A DNA stretch of 64,000 bases. Origin: Cepaea hortensis. Taxonomy: Eukaryota; Mollusca; Gastropoda; Stylommatophora; Helicidae. Both the position numbers and the translations under genes were made by a program. Below are positions 9,158-18,334 of the stretch, in pieces. Under the pieces are notes generated by a model that saw only the letters and a program-made list of their open reading frames with translations, ran no database searches and had not been told where the DNA came from. The first letter of the stretch is position 1. Each line of letters begins with the position of its first letter. The stretch covers positions 40,603,812 to 40,667,811 of the forward strand of contig OY992894.1 of the NCBI GenBank assembly GCA_963921405.1, in the 5' to 3' direction.

Positions 9158-11224
9158 CTAAGCACTCTCCGTTCTGTATCTGCCTAAAGGTTTCCAATAT
9201 TCCTTGTGGCAGTGGGTTGTCCTGCATAAAGACGTCCCATTTCCATAACCCAAAGATACTCTGGATAGATCCTTGTACCTGGTTTTCGGCCGGGATTCCA
9301 TGCAATAGCTTGGTAAAATCCGGTAATTGTCAGGAGGTTGTAATTTTACCCCCCTGGGAAAGATCACAATCAACGGGATTCTTCTACGCCTCTGGGCAGC
9401 AATTGTTTTACACCATTCACTCACGTGATTTACTCCTTTCAGCCGAGGATGTACCCGTAGTGAGGTCTTGCATAGGCTGGCCACAGCAAAGCTTGTCTCC
9501 GTGATATTCCTCCATCCGTTATAGATTTTTAACTGATCCATCAATAGCTTCCTTTTGAAAGGAATAATGTTACACATCATGGTCCCATGATGTAAATTCA
9601 ACTGGCGCTTTCCTCCTTCAAAGTCGGGAGTAACAATCGTCCCTCCTCGGTGTCGCGGTTTCTTCCCCTGATAATCAGTTAATGGGCTGAGTTTCTCTGC
9701 ATTAGAGTTTCGTGTGAAAACCGTGCTAGAAAGTGGAATTTTAGTGTGCCAAGTTGTCCTGCCTTGAGAAATAACATAGTTACTCCAGGGCGATAAAGTG
9801 GTGTTACTTTTGAATAAAGTATCCACAAATAGCTGATCTACTCCTATCAAATCGACCTGACTGAAGGGTAGATTTAGTCCTAAGAGTGTTGATTCCAAAC
9901 CACTCTTGACTTCTGTTACTTCAGGTTCCTGTTGCTGGAATTCCCTGATAACTTCAGCTAATGAGATGATAGGCGTTTCTTCCTCCATCTTGTGCAAAGA
10001 ATTTTCTTCTTTAGCAACTACAGACAATGTCTGCACAATATCAGAGTCCATATTCTGGCTCAAGACAATTCCCTGTGTTTCCTGAGTCTCCGAACTGGTA
10101 TGCTCCGAGATAACAACTGGAAATGTTTCCTTGTCTGGATGTTCCTCTCTGGTCCTGCTTTCATGGGCTAAGTCCAGTTGAGGTAAATCCTGTGATGGGC
10201 TGGTGTCTAAACAATCCATCACACTACGTAAATCATTTGAACTGATGTCTAGTGTCTTTTCCTGAGCTGCAGCCTCAAAGATCACAAGGGGTTCCGGATC
10301 GTCCTTCATCCCACTGTCAGTCAAATTTAATCCCACTTCATCCTCTCCTGAGCTGAAGGGAATAATAAAGTCGGTTACCTTTCGATCTCCGACCTCTTTA
10401 AAAGATGTCCGCAGGTCATCTTCCTCTTGAGTTTCACCTCTCGTTGAAGTAAACTGAGATTCCTGGGAGTCTTGTACTGGCGGACCAGTTAAATTATCTG
10501 AACTGATAATTGGTGATTCTTCCCGCATTGCAGTAATGAAATTCACCTGGGATTCAGTTACTTCCACCCTCCCTATTTCAGTCAGATGTAATTCCACTTC
10601 GTGATTCTGTGAACAGAAGGGAATGTGAGAATCGGCTAGGTCTCCGCCTGCGACCTCATTAAAGGTTGTCTTCAGTTCCTCTTTCTCTCGAGATTCATTC
10701 CTAGTAGAAGTTAAGTGGTTTCCCTGAAGGTCCTGTACAGTTAAACCACAATTTCCGTAGTGCAAACAGTTATCACGTTTGTGACTGCTTGAAATGCCCC
10801 TGGCACGTTTTTTCTTCCCTCTTTTCCGTTTAGGACTGGGTCGAATGAGAACTTGTAGTTCCCGGTCCACTAACTCTGATTCCGCGGTGGGTGGCAAAGA
10901 TGTCCCTTCCTTCCTGGTTGGGTGAGCATCCATATCTCCTACCTTATGTTCCGCTAGAAAGGTTAGCTTCTCTGCATTGACTACTTCCATATGCTTTTTA
11001 TTAATCTCTGCTTCTTCAGTTTTGCTACGCTCTTTTGCTTCAAATAAATCATCAATTGTTTTATTCATCTGTTCCTCCGCCATGTCCCACTCTTTCATCT
11101 CGTCTCTGATGTATATTTCTAATTGTTCTCCTGTTAAGCCCTCTATTATGCCTAACCTTCTCGTGGACTCTAAGTAATCTGTGCGCGCCTTCAGATAATC
11201 TAGATCCTGGGAAGGTGAGTCCAT
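9158..11224 (-). CDS. Lone 688-aa ORF of the LTR retrotransposon (gag-like, novel)
   Basis: ATG at 11224 lies about 630 nt inside the PBS end. Residues 24-90 (IIEGLTGEQLEIYIRDE onward) are charged and probably coiled coil, resembling the N-terminal helical part of Gypsy Gag proteins. A nuclear-localisation-like PKRKRGKKKR is at 131-140. Two tandem units of about 89 residues (roughly 158-247 and 247-336) share DLxGxxxTSTRxE, LxTxFxEV, (H/I)IPF and VxLxLT. No zinc knuckle, protease, RT or integrase motif is visible. The last 45 or so codons may be off frame: a neighbouring minus frame (9305-9085) carries a better-looking continuation to the PPT, so a frameshift near 9300 is likely. Probably a structural or RNA-binding protein of a non-autonomous element; function not assigned. 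Confidence 0.7.
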   Translation of the reverse strand: MDSPSQDLDYLKARTDYLESTRRLGIIEGLTGEQLEIYIRDEMKEWDMAEEQMNKTIDDLFEAKERSKTEEAEINKKHMEVVNAEKLTFLAEHKVGDMDAHPTRKEGTSLPPTAESELVDRELQVLIRPSPKRKRGKKKRARGISSSHKRDNCLHYGNCGLTVQDLQGNHLTSTRNESREKEELKTTFNEVAGGDLADSHIPFCSQNHEVELHLTEIGRVEVTESQVNFITAMREESPIISSDNLTGPPVQDSQESQFTSTRGETQEEDDLRTSFKEVGDRKVTDFIIPFSSGEDEVGLNLTDSGMKDDPEPLVIFEAAAQEKTLDISSNDLRSVMDCLDTSPSQDLPQLDLAHESRTREEHPDKETFPVVISEHTSSETQETQGIVLSQNMDSDIVQTLSVVAKEENSLHKMEEETPIISLAEVIREFQQQEPEVTEVKSGLESTLLGLNLPFSQVDLIGVDQLFVDTLFKSNTTLSPWSNYVISQGRTTWHTKIPLSSTVFTRNSNAEKLSPLTDYQGKKPRHRGGTIVTPDFEGGKRQLNLHHGTMMCNIIPFKRKLLMDQLKIYNGWRNITETSFAVASLCKTSLRVHPRLKGVNHVSEWCKTIAAQRRRRIPLIVIFPRGVKLQPPDNYRILPSYCMESRPKTRYKDLSRVSLGYGNGTSLCRTTHCHKEYWKPLGRYRTESA

Positions 11225-11830
11225 ATTTGCTAATGCTAAATTCAGGTAAGCTCCTATGTATCTATCAACTCAGAGCTAAGCTAGAAAGACAAGAGTGAAC
11301 CAATGACAGCAGAACCTAAACCAATGTGTAGAGTTTAGCCTCAGCAATGAAAGACAACTGAAAGTAATATTCAAGTAGTTTCTGGCGACCGCAGTGAAGT
11401 AAGTGTGAGAGATATACTACACAGTAATCAATACTAATATTTACCTAAATAAATATTAAAATGCACTGCATACACGTCATAATGAAAATGGCATAAGTAG
11501 CATAAAATGGCAAATCAATCAAGCAGTTAAATCATCAAACACATCAATGTAAATATGATTAAAGTGATCAGTTATCATTAAATGATGAATGATACACTAA
11601 ATGATAAGAATTAAAATACTTATCAATAAATGATAGATGAGGTAGTTCTCATAAGTTCTTATCTGTTATACACTTTTGAAAAGTTATATCTATTCTCTGT
11701 AACTTCCTCAACTAAAATTAGCTACATCTGATGATAGTCTATTTTGATGACTGAAGATTACAAGAGTTAACTTTTAAAATCGTATGTCTAGGGTCTAGTA
11801 GAATCACTATGATTACTAGAATCCTGGTTC
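11225..11830 (-). other. Leader of the LTR element
   Basis: AT-rich stretch between the PBS and the ORF start. No upstream ORF of note. It may hold packaging signals. Confidence 0.45.
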
Positions 11831-11852
11831 AGGCTCGCGGACTGGACCCCAA
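11831..11852 (-). promoter_or_regulatory. Putative primer-binding site
   Basis: On the minus strand, immediately after the LTR end ...CTTATGACA, the sequence reads GATTGGGGTCCAGTCCGCGAG. A TGG-initiated, G-rich stretch one to three bases inside the LTR is the normal site for tRNA 3'-end priming. The tRNA species is not determined. Confidence 0.55.
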
Positions 11853-12024
11853 TCTGTCATAAGTCGGGATGCCCCACCGGCTAGATGAAAATATTATTCA
11901 CTGGCGAGCAACCCTAAATAGTCAGAAACTGACTAGGGACAAAATCTATATGGCTGAACTACAGATTAAGCCCATGAATATCCAACGTACAGCTCCAAGT
12001 GGCTCGTTACAAAATGAAATGAAC
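11853..12024 (-). repeat. LTR 3' part, inverted copy (arm b')
   Basis: Begins TGTCATAAGTCGGG and is the reverse complement of 12166-12335 with about one mismatch. Beyond 12024 the arms diverge, leaving an unmatched core of about 140 bp. Confidence 0.85.
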
Positions 12025-12165
12025 GGTTCACTTACACACCAAGGAAAGGAGCAGTCAGGGAGAAAACCTGTACTGAGATAGTCGTCTATACTAATATATT
12101 TTGACTTAAAACATCTATCTTAAGCTAACCTTCTCTTTCCTATACCTTGGCGAATATTCAGCACA
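12025..12165. other. Unmatched core of the small palindrome (inversion breakpoint 2)
   Basis: The two sides share only patches such as CCAAGG. This should contain the second LTR-internal breakpoint. Confidence 0.5.
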
Positions 12166-12335
12166 GTTCATTTCATTTTGTAACGAACCACTTGGAGCTG
12201 TACGTTGGATATTCATGGGCTTAATCTGTAGTTCAGCCATATAGATTTTGTCCCTAGTCAGTTTCTGACTATTTAGGGTTGCTCGCCAGTGAATAATATT
12301 TTCATCTAGCCGGTGGGGCATCCCGACTTATGACA
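12166..12335 (+). repeat. LTR 3' part, right copy (arm b)
   Basis: Ends CCCGACTTATGACA followed by the target duplication AGGAC at 12336-12340 and resumed LINE sequence. Confidence 0.85.
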
Positions 12336-12340
12336 AGGAC

Positions 12341-13224
12341 AGAAGGAAATAGTACATGAGGGTCTGGAGGCACCTATCATAATCAGCGAACTGGTGCTAG
12401 CCATATCAAAACTGAAAATGAGAAAGTCACCAGGAGCTGATGGTATCTCCAATGAAATGTTAAGGAACTTAGGAACAGAGGCCAAAGCAAAGCTGTTGTG
12501 GATCTTCAATAACAGCTGGACCTTAAGCAGTGTTCCACAAGCTTGGAGAGAAGCAATCATGATACCCCTCCTAAAATCAGGGAAAGATAGTTCCAGCTAC
12601 AGACCAGTTAGCCTCACCAGCTGTCTCTGCAAAACAATTGAGCGCATCATCAATCACAGACTGCAGTGGTACATTGAAAGTGAAAACATCCTTGTGCCAC
12701 AACAGGCTGGCTTTAGGCAGTGCTACTCTACGGAAGATAAGACAACATACCTCGCTCAAGAAATTGAGGATGCATTCCAAGAGAAGAAGCTGGTGCTTGC
12801 TGCATGGGTAGATCTGAAGAAAGCCTTTGACAAAGTCTGGAAAGAAGGTCTGATGAAGAAACTGAGAAACTATAAAGTAAATGGGAAAATGTACAAATGG
12901 GTTAAAGAATACTTGCACAACAGAAGAGCCCGGGTACAGATAGACGGACTCAAGAGCAAGAAAGTACTATTGCGTCACGGTGTTCCCCAGGGGGGAGTCT
13001 TGTCCAGTACGCTGATGACCTGGTTCTATGGAGCACAAATGAACATGCATCAGTGGCCACCAGATCGATACAAAGATCTGCAGATGCATTTATTGCATGG
13101 GCAAATAGATGGTTTGTCTGCATAAACACTGACAAGTGCAGCACCATTCTATTTACCCTCTCTCCAAAACAAAAGGCAGGGATCATCAAGATAAATGGAA
13201 TACCTATTAGAGAAGATAAAGAAC
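12341..13224 (+). pseudogene. LINE N reverse transcriptase domain
   Basis: The frame from 12394 shows RKSPGADGISNEML, YRPVSLTSC, QQAGFR, AAWVDLKKAFDKVW (catalytic Asp at residue 140 of this frame) and HGVPQGGVLSS. The next catalytic motif YADD is present at 13008-13019 but in the +1 frame and only a few bases after GGVLSS. The segment that normally separates motifs B and C is therefore deleted and the frame is broken. After YADD the thumb region continues to 13224, where S1 is inserted. The enzyme cannot be functional. Confidence 0.9.
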
Positions 13225-13449
13225 TTCTATCAAAGATGAATGTTGCGTGGAGGGCTTCAGTTGTGACATTCTGGTTGCGGCATTATGCACAGTGTACCTG
13301 AGTGGGCTGTTTTTTGTCGAGACTCCTGTCAATTCCACTTTTCACATGGGGCAGTGAGGAACATTTTATGTGATATTCACTGGCACAGGAACGGAGCATA
13401 ATGGGGACGGTACGATGCTGTGATGTTGGAACCGCGACTGAACTGACCT
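13225..13449 (+). mobile_element. Short interspersed element S1, copy 2
   Basis: A 225-bp insertion is flanked by the perfect 13-bp duplication GAAGATAAAGAAC (13212-13224 and 13450-13462). The RT frame matches on both sides (REDKE before, EDKEPTYLGV after). From 13269 it matches 1022-1214. The extra 44 bp at its 5' side suggest copy 1 is 5'-truncated. Its 3' end is GACTGAACTGACCT. Confidence 0.9.
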
Positions 13450-13462
13450 GAAGATAAAGAAC

Positions 13463-14085
13463 CAACATACCTTGGAGTAACATTTGACATCAGTACCCGA
13501 GGCGCTCCTGTCTAGGAATTTGGACACTAAGGACAAAAATATTAAACAAAAATACTAAGGACACTACTTTCTGAATTTAGCAATCAGCATAAGGTCACCA
13601 TACAGTGGATACCATCCCACCGTGGAATACCCGGAAACGACAGAGCTGATCGATTGGCTAAGGAAGGAGCAAAATAAGAACAGCATGATGTGCCCGTTAC
13701 ATACCACCAAAAGAAAAGAATGATCAAATCAGTCAGAAAGCCACCAAAACCTGCTCAAGATGACTACTACATTATCGACAGACCAGAACAAGTCATTATT
13801 CCGCGCCTCAGAACAGGACACAATAGATTACGCAACGACATGCATACAAAATTCAAGATTGGTGAATCAGCCATGTGCACATGTGGATTGGCGTCGCAGA
13901 CAGCATAGCACATACTCCAAGACTGCCAAAAATACAACATATCCAGGCAAACCTTATGGCCTAGAGAGACAACATTGGAAGATAAACTCTATGGACCGCT
14001 GAGTGAACTAAAAAAGACAGTTAAATTCACACAAGAGACAACATTGCAATTATAGACATATTTCAAGCGTACGAAAGAAGAAGGA
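13463..14085 (+). pseudogene. LINE N RNase H end and zinc-knuckle C-terminus
   Basis: PTYLGVTFD continues the RT thumb. The RNase H N-terminal half is deleted. WIPSHRGIPGNDRADRLAKEGA is the last RNase H block. The tail has PRLRTGHNRLRND and a CTCGLASQTA...HILQDC zinc-knuckle-like motif. Several stops and frame changes occur. Confidence 0.85.
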
Positions 14086-14560
14086 GAAGAAGTAGTTGCT
14101 CGTTGTTTTCTGAACTGCCGACGCTCATACTAACTAAATCAAAGCAAGTCGGCCTAATTTCAAATCGTCTGCAGTTGACTTCGAGCCCTGGGCTCGATAT
14201 GTCGGGGATTTCTGAAACTCTTTCTGTGCTGCATCATAATATCATTATCATAACCACCATTATATAGCTCATGCTTTGTAGAACTGTCATCTACCACAAG
14301 CCACTGAGCAGAATCTTAATGCTTTGCTAGATCTCCTGCCTCATGCATTTTTATGGTTAGAGTGTCTTTAAAACCCTGCATCGTCCGTCGAATCGGTCGA
14401 CACCTGCTTCTTCTTCTAGAACCCTTGCCTTCCATCACTGTTCTTGTTTAATCACTGGGACATCTAATGTGTCGATATATGGGCAGTTAAATACCGTTGG
14501 AGAGTTATAGTTCTTGTAGTGATAACACTGAGTATAATGCCCTGTGTCACACACAAAATG
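14086..14560. other. No recognisable feature
   Basis: Unique-looking DNA between the LINE N 3' end and a pyrimidine microsatellite. Confidence 0.5.
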
Positions 14561-14563
14561 GGC

Positions 14564-14660
14564 GTCTCTTCTTCTTTTTCTTCTCATCCCTCCTCCTCCT
14601 CCTCCCCCTCCTCCTCCTCCTCCTCCTCCTCCTCCTCTTCTTCTTCTTCTTCTTCTTCGC
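14564..14660. repeat. (TCC)n/(TTC)n microsatellite
   Basis: TTC, then TCC/CTC, then TTC triplets. One strand is purely pyrimidine. Confidence 0.95.
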
Positions 14661-14689
14661 CATCATCCAATAGTTTGTTGATGCCTTCT

Positions 14690-15270
14690 AAGAAAAACGT
14701 TGCTGGGTGTGGCCTTAAACCAATTTTACAGTCTCCATTACTTCGTTGTCATTTGCCAACCTCTGACCCCACAAATGTTCTTTTGGGGGTCCAAGCAAGT
14801 GAATGTCCGATGGTGCCAAGTCTGGACTATATGCTGAATGATTCAAGACCTCAAATTTCATAGTACATATGAGCAATCGTATGAAATCTGGCGTTGCCAT
14901 GCAGCAACAATACTCCTTTTGAGAGATGTCCCCGGCGTTTCGATCGTATTGTGGACTTTAATTCGTTCACTAGCAAGCCACTGCATCGAGTACTAGTCAC
15001 ACCTTTCACCCCTTTCTTTTAAATGCAACAATATGGGGCCCCTGATATCCCAAAGGAAGATCACCATGACTTTCCAATCGATTTCTGCGTCTTGAATTTG
15101 TTTTTGTTGTGTTTTTCTTAACCGGAGATAACATGGTGTTTGAACACCCTCGTTCTAATCATCCATACACTCCCCTGACGCCAACAACAATCTCCATACT
15201 GAACCATCATTCTTCTGTAGATTCCACAAATTGTTACACCCTGTGACCACACACACAACTAATCATGCCT
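14690..15270 (-). pseudogene. mariner-family transposase relic
   Basis: On the minus strand, in order: SPVKKNTTKT, a KVMVIFLWD-like block, LLLHGNARFHT, and then EVLNHSAYSPDLAPSDIHL with GPPKEHLWGQR. These are the characteristic mariner blocks around the second and third catalytic Asp. The block normally containing an Asp (LHDNAR) reads LHGNAR, so a catalytic residue is lost, and there are several stops. No terminal inverted repeats were found. The protein would have cut and pasted DNA at TA sites. Confidence 0.85.
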
Positions 15271-15536
15271 CCTCGTTTTTCCACGATGCAAATCGACAGC
15301 GGGGCAACCACTTTGTAATCTCAATTGCGAATGCTTAATTTGCTCAATCCTCAATACCCTTACACGGTGTATTGCTTAAAAGCCAGTTTGTGTCATGAAA
15401 TCAGACTTTCCGTTGTCCATACACTTCCACACACTTTATAATAGCATTCCTGTTACTTAATTACTTTCCCTCCTTTGAAACTGCTCTAGCACCAATTGTA
15501 TTAGGTTAGGTTGCATCGATCCCTCGAGCTGTATTT

Positions 15537-15632
15537 GAAGAAACCCTTGCCACGGCTGGGATTTGAACCCAAACCACTACAGTCTTCATACGCAAGTGCA
15601 CTAGCCAGTAATCCACCGAGGCCTATCTGGAG
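15537..15632 (-). mobile_element. tRNA-derived SINE head
   Basis: On the minus strand a box A-like TGGATTACTGGCTAGTGC and a canonical box B GGGTTCAAATCCC lie about 35 nt apart. No tail was defined. It could also be a degenerate tRNA gene. Confidence 0.55.
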
Positions 15633-15639
15633 TACGCGT

Positions 15640-16240
15640 CACTAAAAAACTATAGCATAACTCTCACCTCTTATCTTTGTCTTGATGCTTTCGTTGCCAT
15701 GCCTTTCTGCTCTTAACCATCAGCTTCATCTGTGTGCTTCTAATCAGTCTACACTTCAGTCCGCATATCCTTAGCTCTCTTGTCTGTTGTTTAGCTCTTG
15801 GTGTTAAACTCTGTCCTCTCACCGAACCTTCATGATTCTTCTAGATCTCCTGTTTATGAATAATGAAAATAGACTGTCCGGTTATAAGAAATCTGGAGCG
15901 TAGGCACCAGCCTGTGTGAATAAATATGTGAGCTGATGGAGATAGCAACAAGCGAAAAGATATCCTCAGTGTTTATAAATATTTCTAAGTGAGTTAAATT
16001 TGCTACAGTTATCGCATCGTCTTTCGGCGACAGATATTATATTTTCTAAATACAGCCCTGATAGGCTCGTTTTTTCCCCAAAGAAAGAGTAGAGACAAAA
16101 TGTGCGTCTCATGAACTTTCAACATTTCAACTTGAATTTAATCAAACTTGAAAACAAAAACAGAAGTAAAACTAAAACCATCCCAGAAGTGTCTTATCAA
16201 GTAATCTGACGAAATTCTCGTGTTACTCTGGTCTCATTAT
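15640..16240. other. No recognisable feature
   Basis: No supported ORF, repeat or RNA. Confidence 0.5.
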
Positions 16241-16244
16241 AACA

Positions 16245-16560
16245 CTTCGCTACCACTTGCTATCAACAATTGCCATTACCGCTTCTTCGTATTGTCCATG
16301 CCGTGTGGCGTTGGTGATCATGTCTGTCCACAACCTTCTGTCTCTTGTGCTTTCAGTCATTTCTGATACCGGCATTCCTCCATCATTCCATGGAGTCAGC
16401 TGTTCAGCATGTTCTCTTCTTGATCTTCCGCTGCCTCTCTTCCCGTCCAGCCTTTCCGTTGTGACGACATACTCCAGTTTCCATCTTCTCATGGCATACC
16501 CAAAAAATATGGGCTGTCATCTTCTGATTTGAGTAACCAGTTCTCTTTGTTAGTTAACTT
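16245..16560 (-). pseudogene. LINE 3' end (family with RDRRLW motif)
   Basis: The minus frame has MRRWKLEYVVTTERLDGKRG, GRSRREHAEQL and STRDRRLWTDMITNATRHG. This is the conserved basic tail seen after the RT domain of many metazoan LINEs (GK/RGRPR...W then RD/RxxW). Only the last 80 or so codons survive. Confidence 0.75.
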
Positions 16561-16938
16561 GTTTCAAGATATCTTCATTGCTCTTTCGATCTGCCCGCTG
16601 TGTTCAATAAAACCAAATCTTCACAGATTCCACATAATTTCTCACTTATCTGGTAACTGTCCATAATTTGCTTACGTACAGCAGGATTGTCTCAATATAG
16701 CTCTTGAGAACTCTTTATCTCGCTTCAGTTCATTACCTCAACAGCATTTAATTGTCTCTTCTTTATTATGTGCTTTGCAAATTGACGTTCGTGACTTTCC
16801 ACATATCTCGGTATGTTTTTGTGTGTGAGTTCTAGATCACTAACATTGATGATGTTATACCATCATTTCTCCAAGTCTGCGTCTACATAATCTACAAATG
16901 ATCTTTCCAGTCTTTATCATGCCTCTCTTCTTAGTATA

Positions 16939-17090
16939 GGGTGTATTTGTAATGACTGTGCAGTTTTTGAAAATATTGCCGTTCCACGTTTTGTATTTAC
17001 CTATTATGTTGCATGAACTCAACAGATGGCGAATATAAAACTTGGAACGGCAATATTTTCAAAAACTGCACAGTCATTACAAATACACCC
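16939..17090. mobile_element. MITE family M, copy 1
   Basis: A 152-bp element with terminal inverted repeats of about 59 bp that begin GGGTGTATTTGTAATGACTG and differ at about two positions. TA dinucleotides lie on both sides (16937-16938 and 17091-17092), matching Tc1/mariner-type target duplication. The loop is about 35 bp. It sits inside a LINE tail. Related copies are at 44395-44548 and, partial, at 33372-33412. Confidence 0.9.
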
Positions 17091-17262
17091 TATATATGAA
17101 ACTTGACTCCTGGTCAGATCTACTGGTTCAAACAGCCCAATGTCCAAGATGTTTACAATATCCTGTGTCCATCTTCTTGCTGGTCGATTCCTGTCTCGTC
17201 TCCCAGAAACCATACCTTCCATCATTGTTCTTTCCAAACCACAGTGACCTCACCATGGTCTA
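17091..17262 (-). pseudogene. LINE 3' end fragment next to MITE M
   Basis: The minus frame has MERTMMEGMVSGRRDRNRPARRWTQDIV, a LINE C-terminal basic tail related to family R but with different residues. It ends abruptly at the MITE, so the MITE probably inserted into it. Confidence 0.7.
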
Positions 17263-17465
17263 ATTTAAGCAGTTTCTACGACACAATACTATTTATTAGC
17301 CTTTAGCTTCGATGTTGTGATTCTCTCCAATGTTAGTATTTTGTTTTCTCTACGTCTACAGTGTTCTAAGAACTGTCCTGTCGCTTTCTTATAGCTGTGC
17401 ACAAGGTTCTACTTTTATTAGCCTCTTTCTGGTAATTAATACCTCTTAATTTACTTCTCATTGTG

Positions 17466-17990
17466 AGATAGCAGCGGTAGCGAGGTGGTTAGCAGGCTTC
17501 TATGCCAGCCTGCCTCCCTGCCTGTCTGCCTCTCTGCCTGCCTGCCTCTCTGCCTCCCTACTTATCTACCTGACTGCCTGCCGTCCTGCCTGACTGCCTG
17601 CCTCCCTGCCTGTTCGCCTACCTGTCTCCCTGCCTGCCTCCCTGCTTCCCTGACTGCCTGCCTACCTGATTGCCTGCCTCCCTGCCTGCCTTCCTGCCTG
17701 CCTTCCTGCCTGCCTGCCTCCCTGTCTGACTGCCTGCCTGACCGCGTGCCTCCATACCTGCCTGACATCCTGCCTGACTGCCTCCCTGCATGCTTGCCTG
17801 CCTGCCTGCCTGCCTGCCCGTCCGGTGGTTATGTGTTCAGATCCTCACTGCGGAAGAGATTTTGTTTTAAAGTAACTTGCGCCCCTACATCGATCCAACC
17901 TTACTTGGGTACCAGGAAATATTCTGGGAAGTCAAGGCAATCGGCGATATGTTCAGGACATTACAAATGGAGAAACGATTGATCTGCTTC
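17466..17990 (+). mobile_element. tRNA-derived SINE (family B) with internal CTGC expansion
   Basis: A box A-like TAGCGAGGTGGTTAGC lies at about 17477 and a box B-like GTGTTCAGATCC at about 17831. In a normal tRNA head they are some 35-50 nt apart; here a CTGC/CTCC tandem array of about 320 bp separates them. The body after box B (TTGGGTACCAGGAAAT, GGGAAGTCAAGGC) matches the SINE at 480-690. Confidence 0.65.
17500..17820. repeat. Imperfect (CTGC)n/(CTCC)n array
   Basis: About 80 tetranucleotide units, mostly CTGC, CCTC and CTAC variants, filling the anticodon-arm position of the SINE. Confidence 0.95.
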
Positions 17991-18080
17991 CAACTCGCCC
18001 GCAGCTGTGTTTCGAACACGGTATGCCGGACTACGAATTTCATTCGTAACCGCCTCGCTGCTGAGCCGAATGTTTCGACG
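17990..18080 (-). mobile_element. SINE family C fragment
   Basis: On the minus strand: GAGGCGGTTACGAATG, GTAGTCCGGCATACCGTGTTCGAAAC. The same blocks occur on the plus strand at 18335-18490. Confidence 0.6.
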
Positions 18081-18334
18081 CCTTGTCTTTTTAACACTTT
18101 CTAGGGGTGGGTCACCATCCGGACCATGACTCCAGGTGTCTTTCTCCTACTTTAATTCCGTACACTGCCTTTCAACTTCGAGAAGTTCGAATAGTTTGTG
18201 CGTTTATCCCACACTTCTCTTCTGGTTTACGGATCTGGTACTGGTTTACGGATCTTACATTTGAGATTGTTCGCTTCTGCTTCTGTTAGGCAGCCTGCTT
18301 CTTTTTTTTTTTTTAATTGCTTGTCCTTTTCAGA

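Larger units (their letters stand above)
6179..12335 (+). mobile_element. LTR retrotransposon with internally inverted body
   Basis: Outer ends are TGTCACGAATTGG (left) and CCCGACTTATGACA (right), flanked by AGGAC. Inside, the left 1430 bp recur inverted at 7655-9083 and the right 170 bp recur inverted at 11853-12024. PPT, ORF and PBS lie on the minus strand between them. The layout is LTR start, inverted (LTR start, PPT, ORF, PBS, LTR end), LTR end. That is what an ordinary LTR-PBS-ORF-PPT-LTR element becomes if everything between equivalent points in the two LTRs is inverted. No pol is present, so it is non-autonomous. Confidence 0.8.
4770..14085 (+). mobile_element. Non-LTR retrotransposon (LINE N) split by nested insertions
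   Basis: The pieces read in order: AP-type endonuclease (4795-5590), linker (5593-6178), RT (12336-13224) and RNase H with a zinc-knuckle C-terminus (13450-14085). The linker stops at 6178 and resumes at 12336, after a 6157-bp LTR element. A second insertion (S1) lies at 13225-13449. Endonuclease plus RT plus RNase H suggests an I/Nimb-type LINE. Frameshifts and internal deletions show it was already decaying or decayed after insertion. Confidence 0.85.

Noticed and set aside
11869..12321. Two matching 52-residue ORFs starting MPHRLDENIIHW
   Set aside because: Same reason: LTR 3' part present in both orientations, a non-coding region of the element.
17485..17982. Cys/Leu/Pro repeat protein ORF
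   Set aside because: Frame kept open by the CTGC tetranucleotide array.
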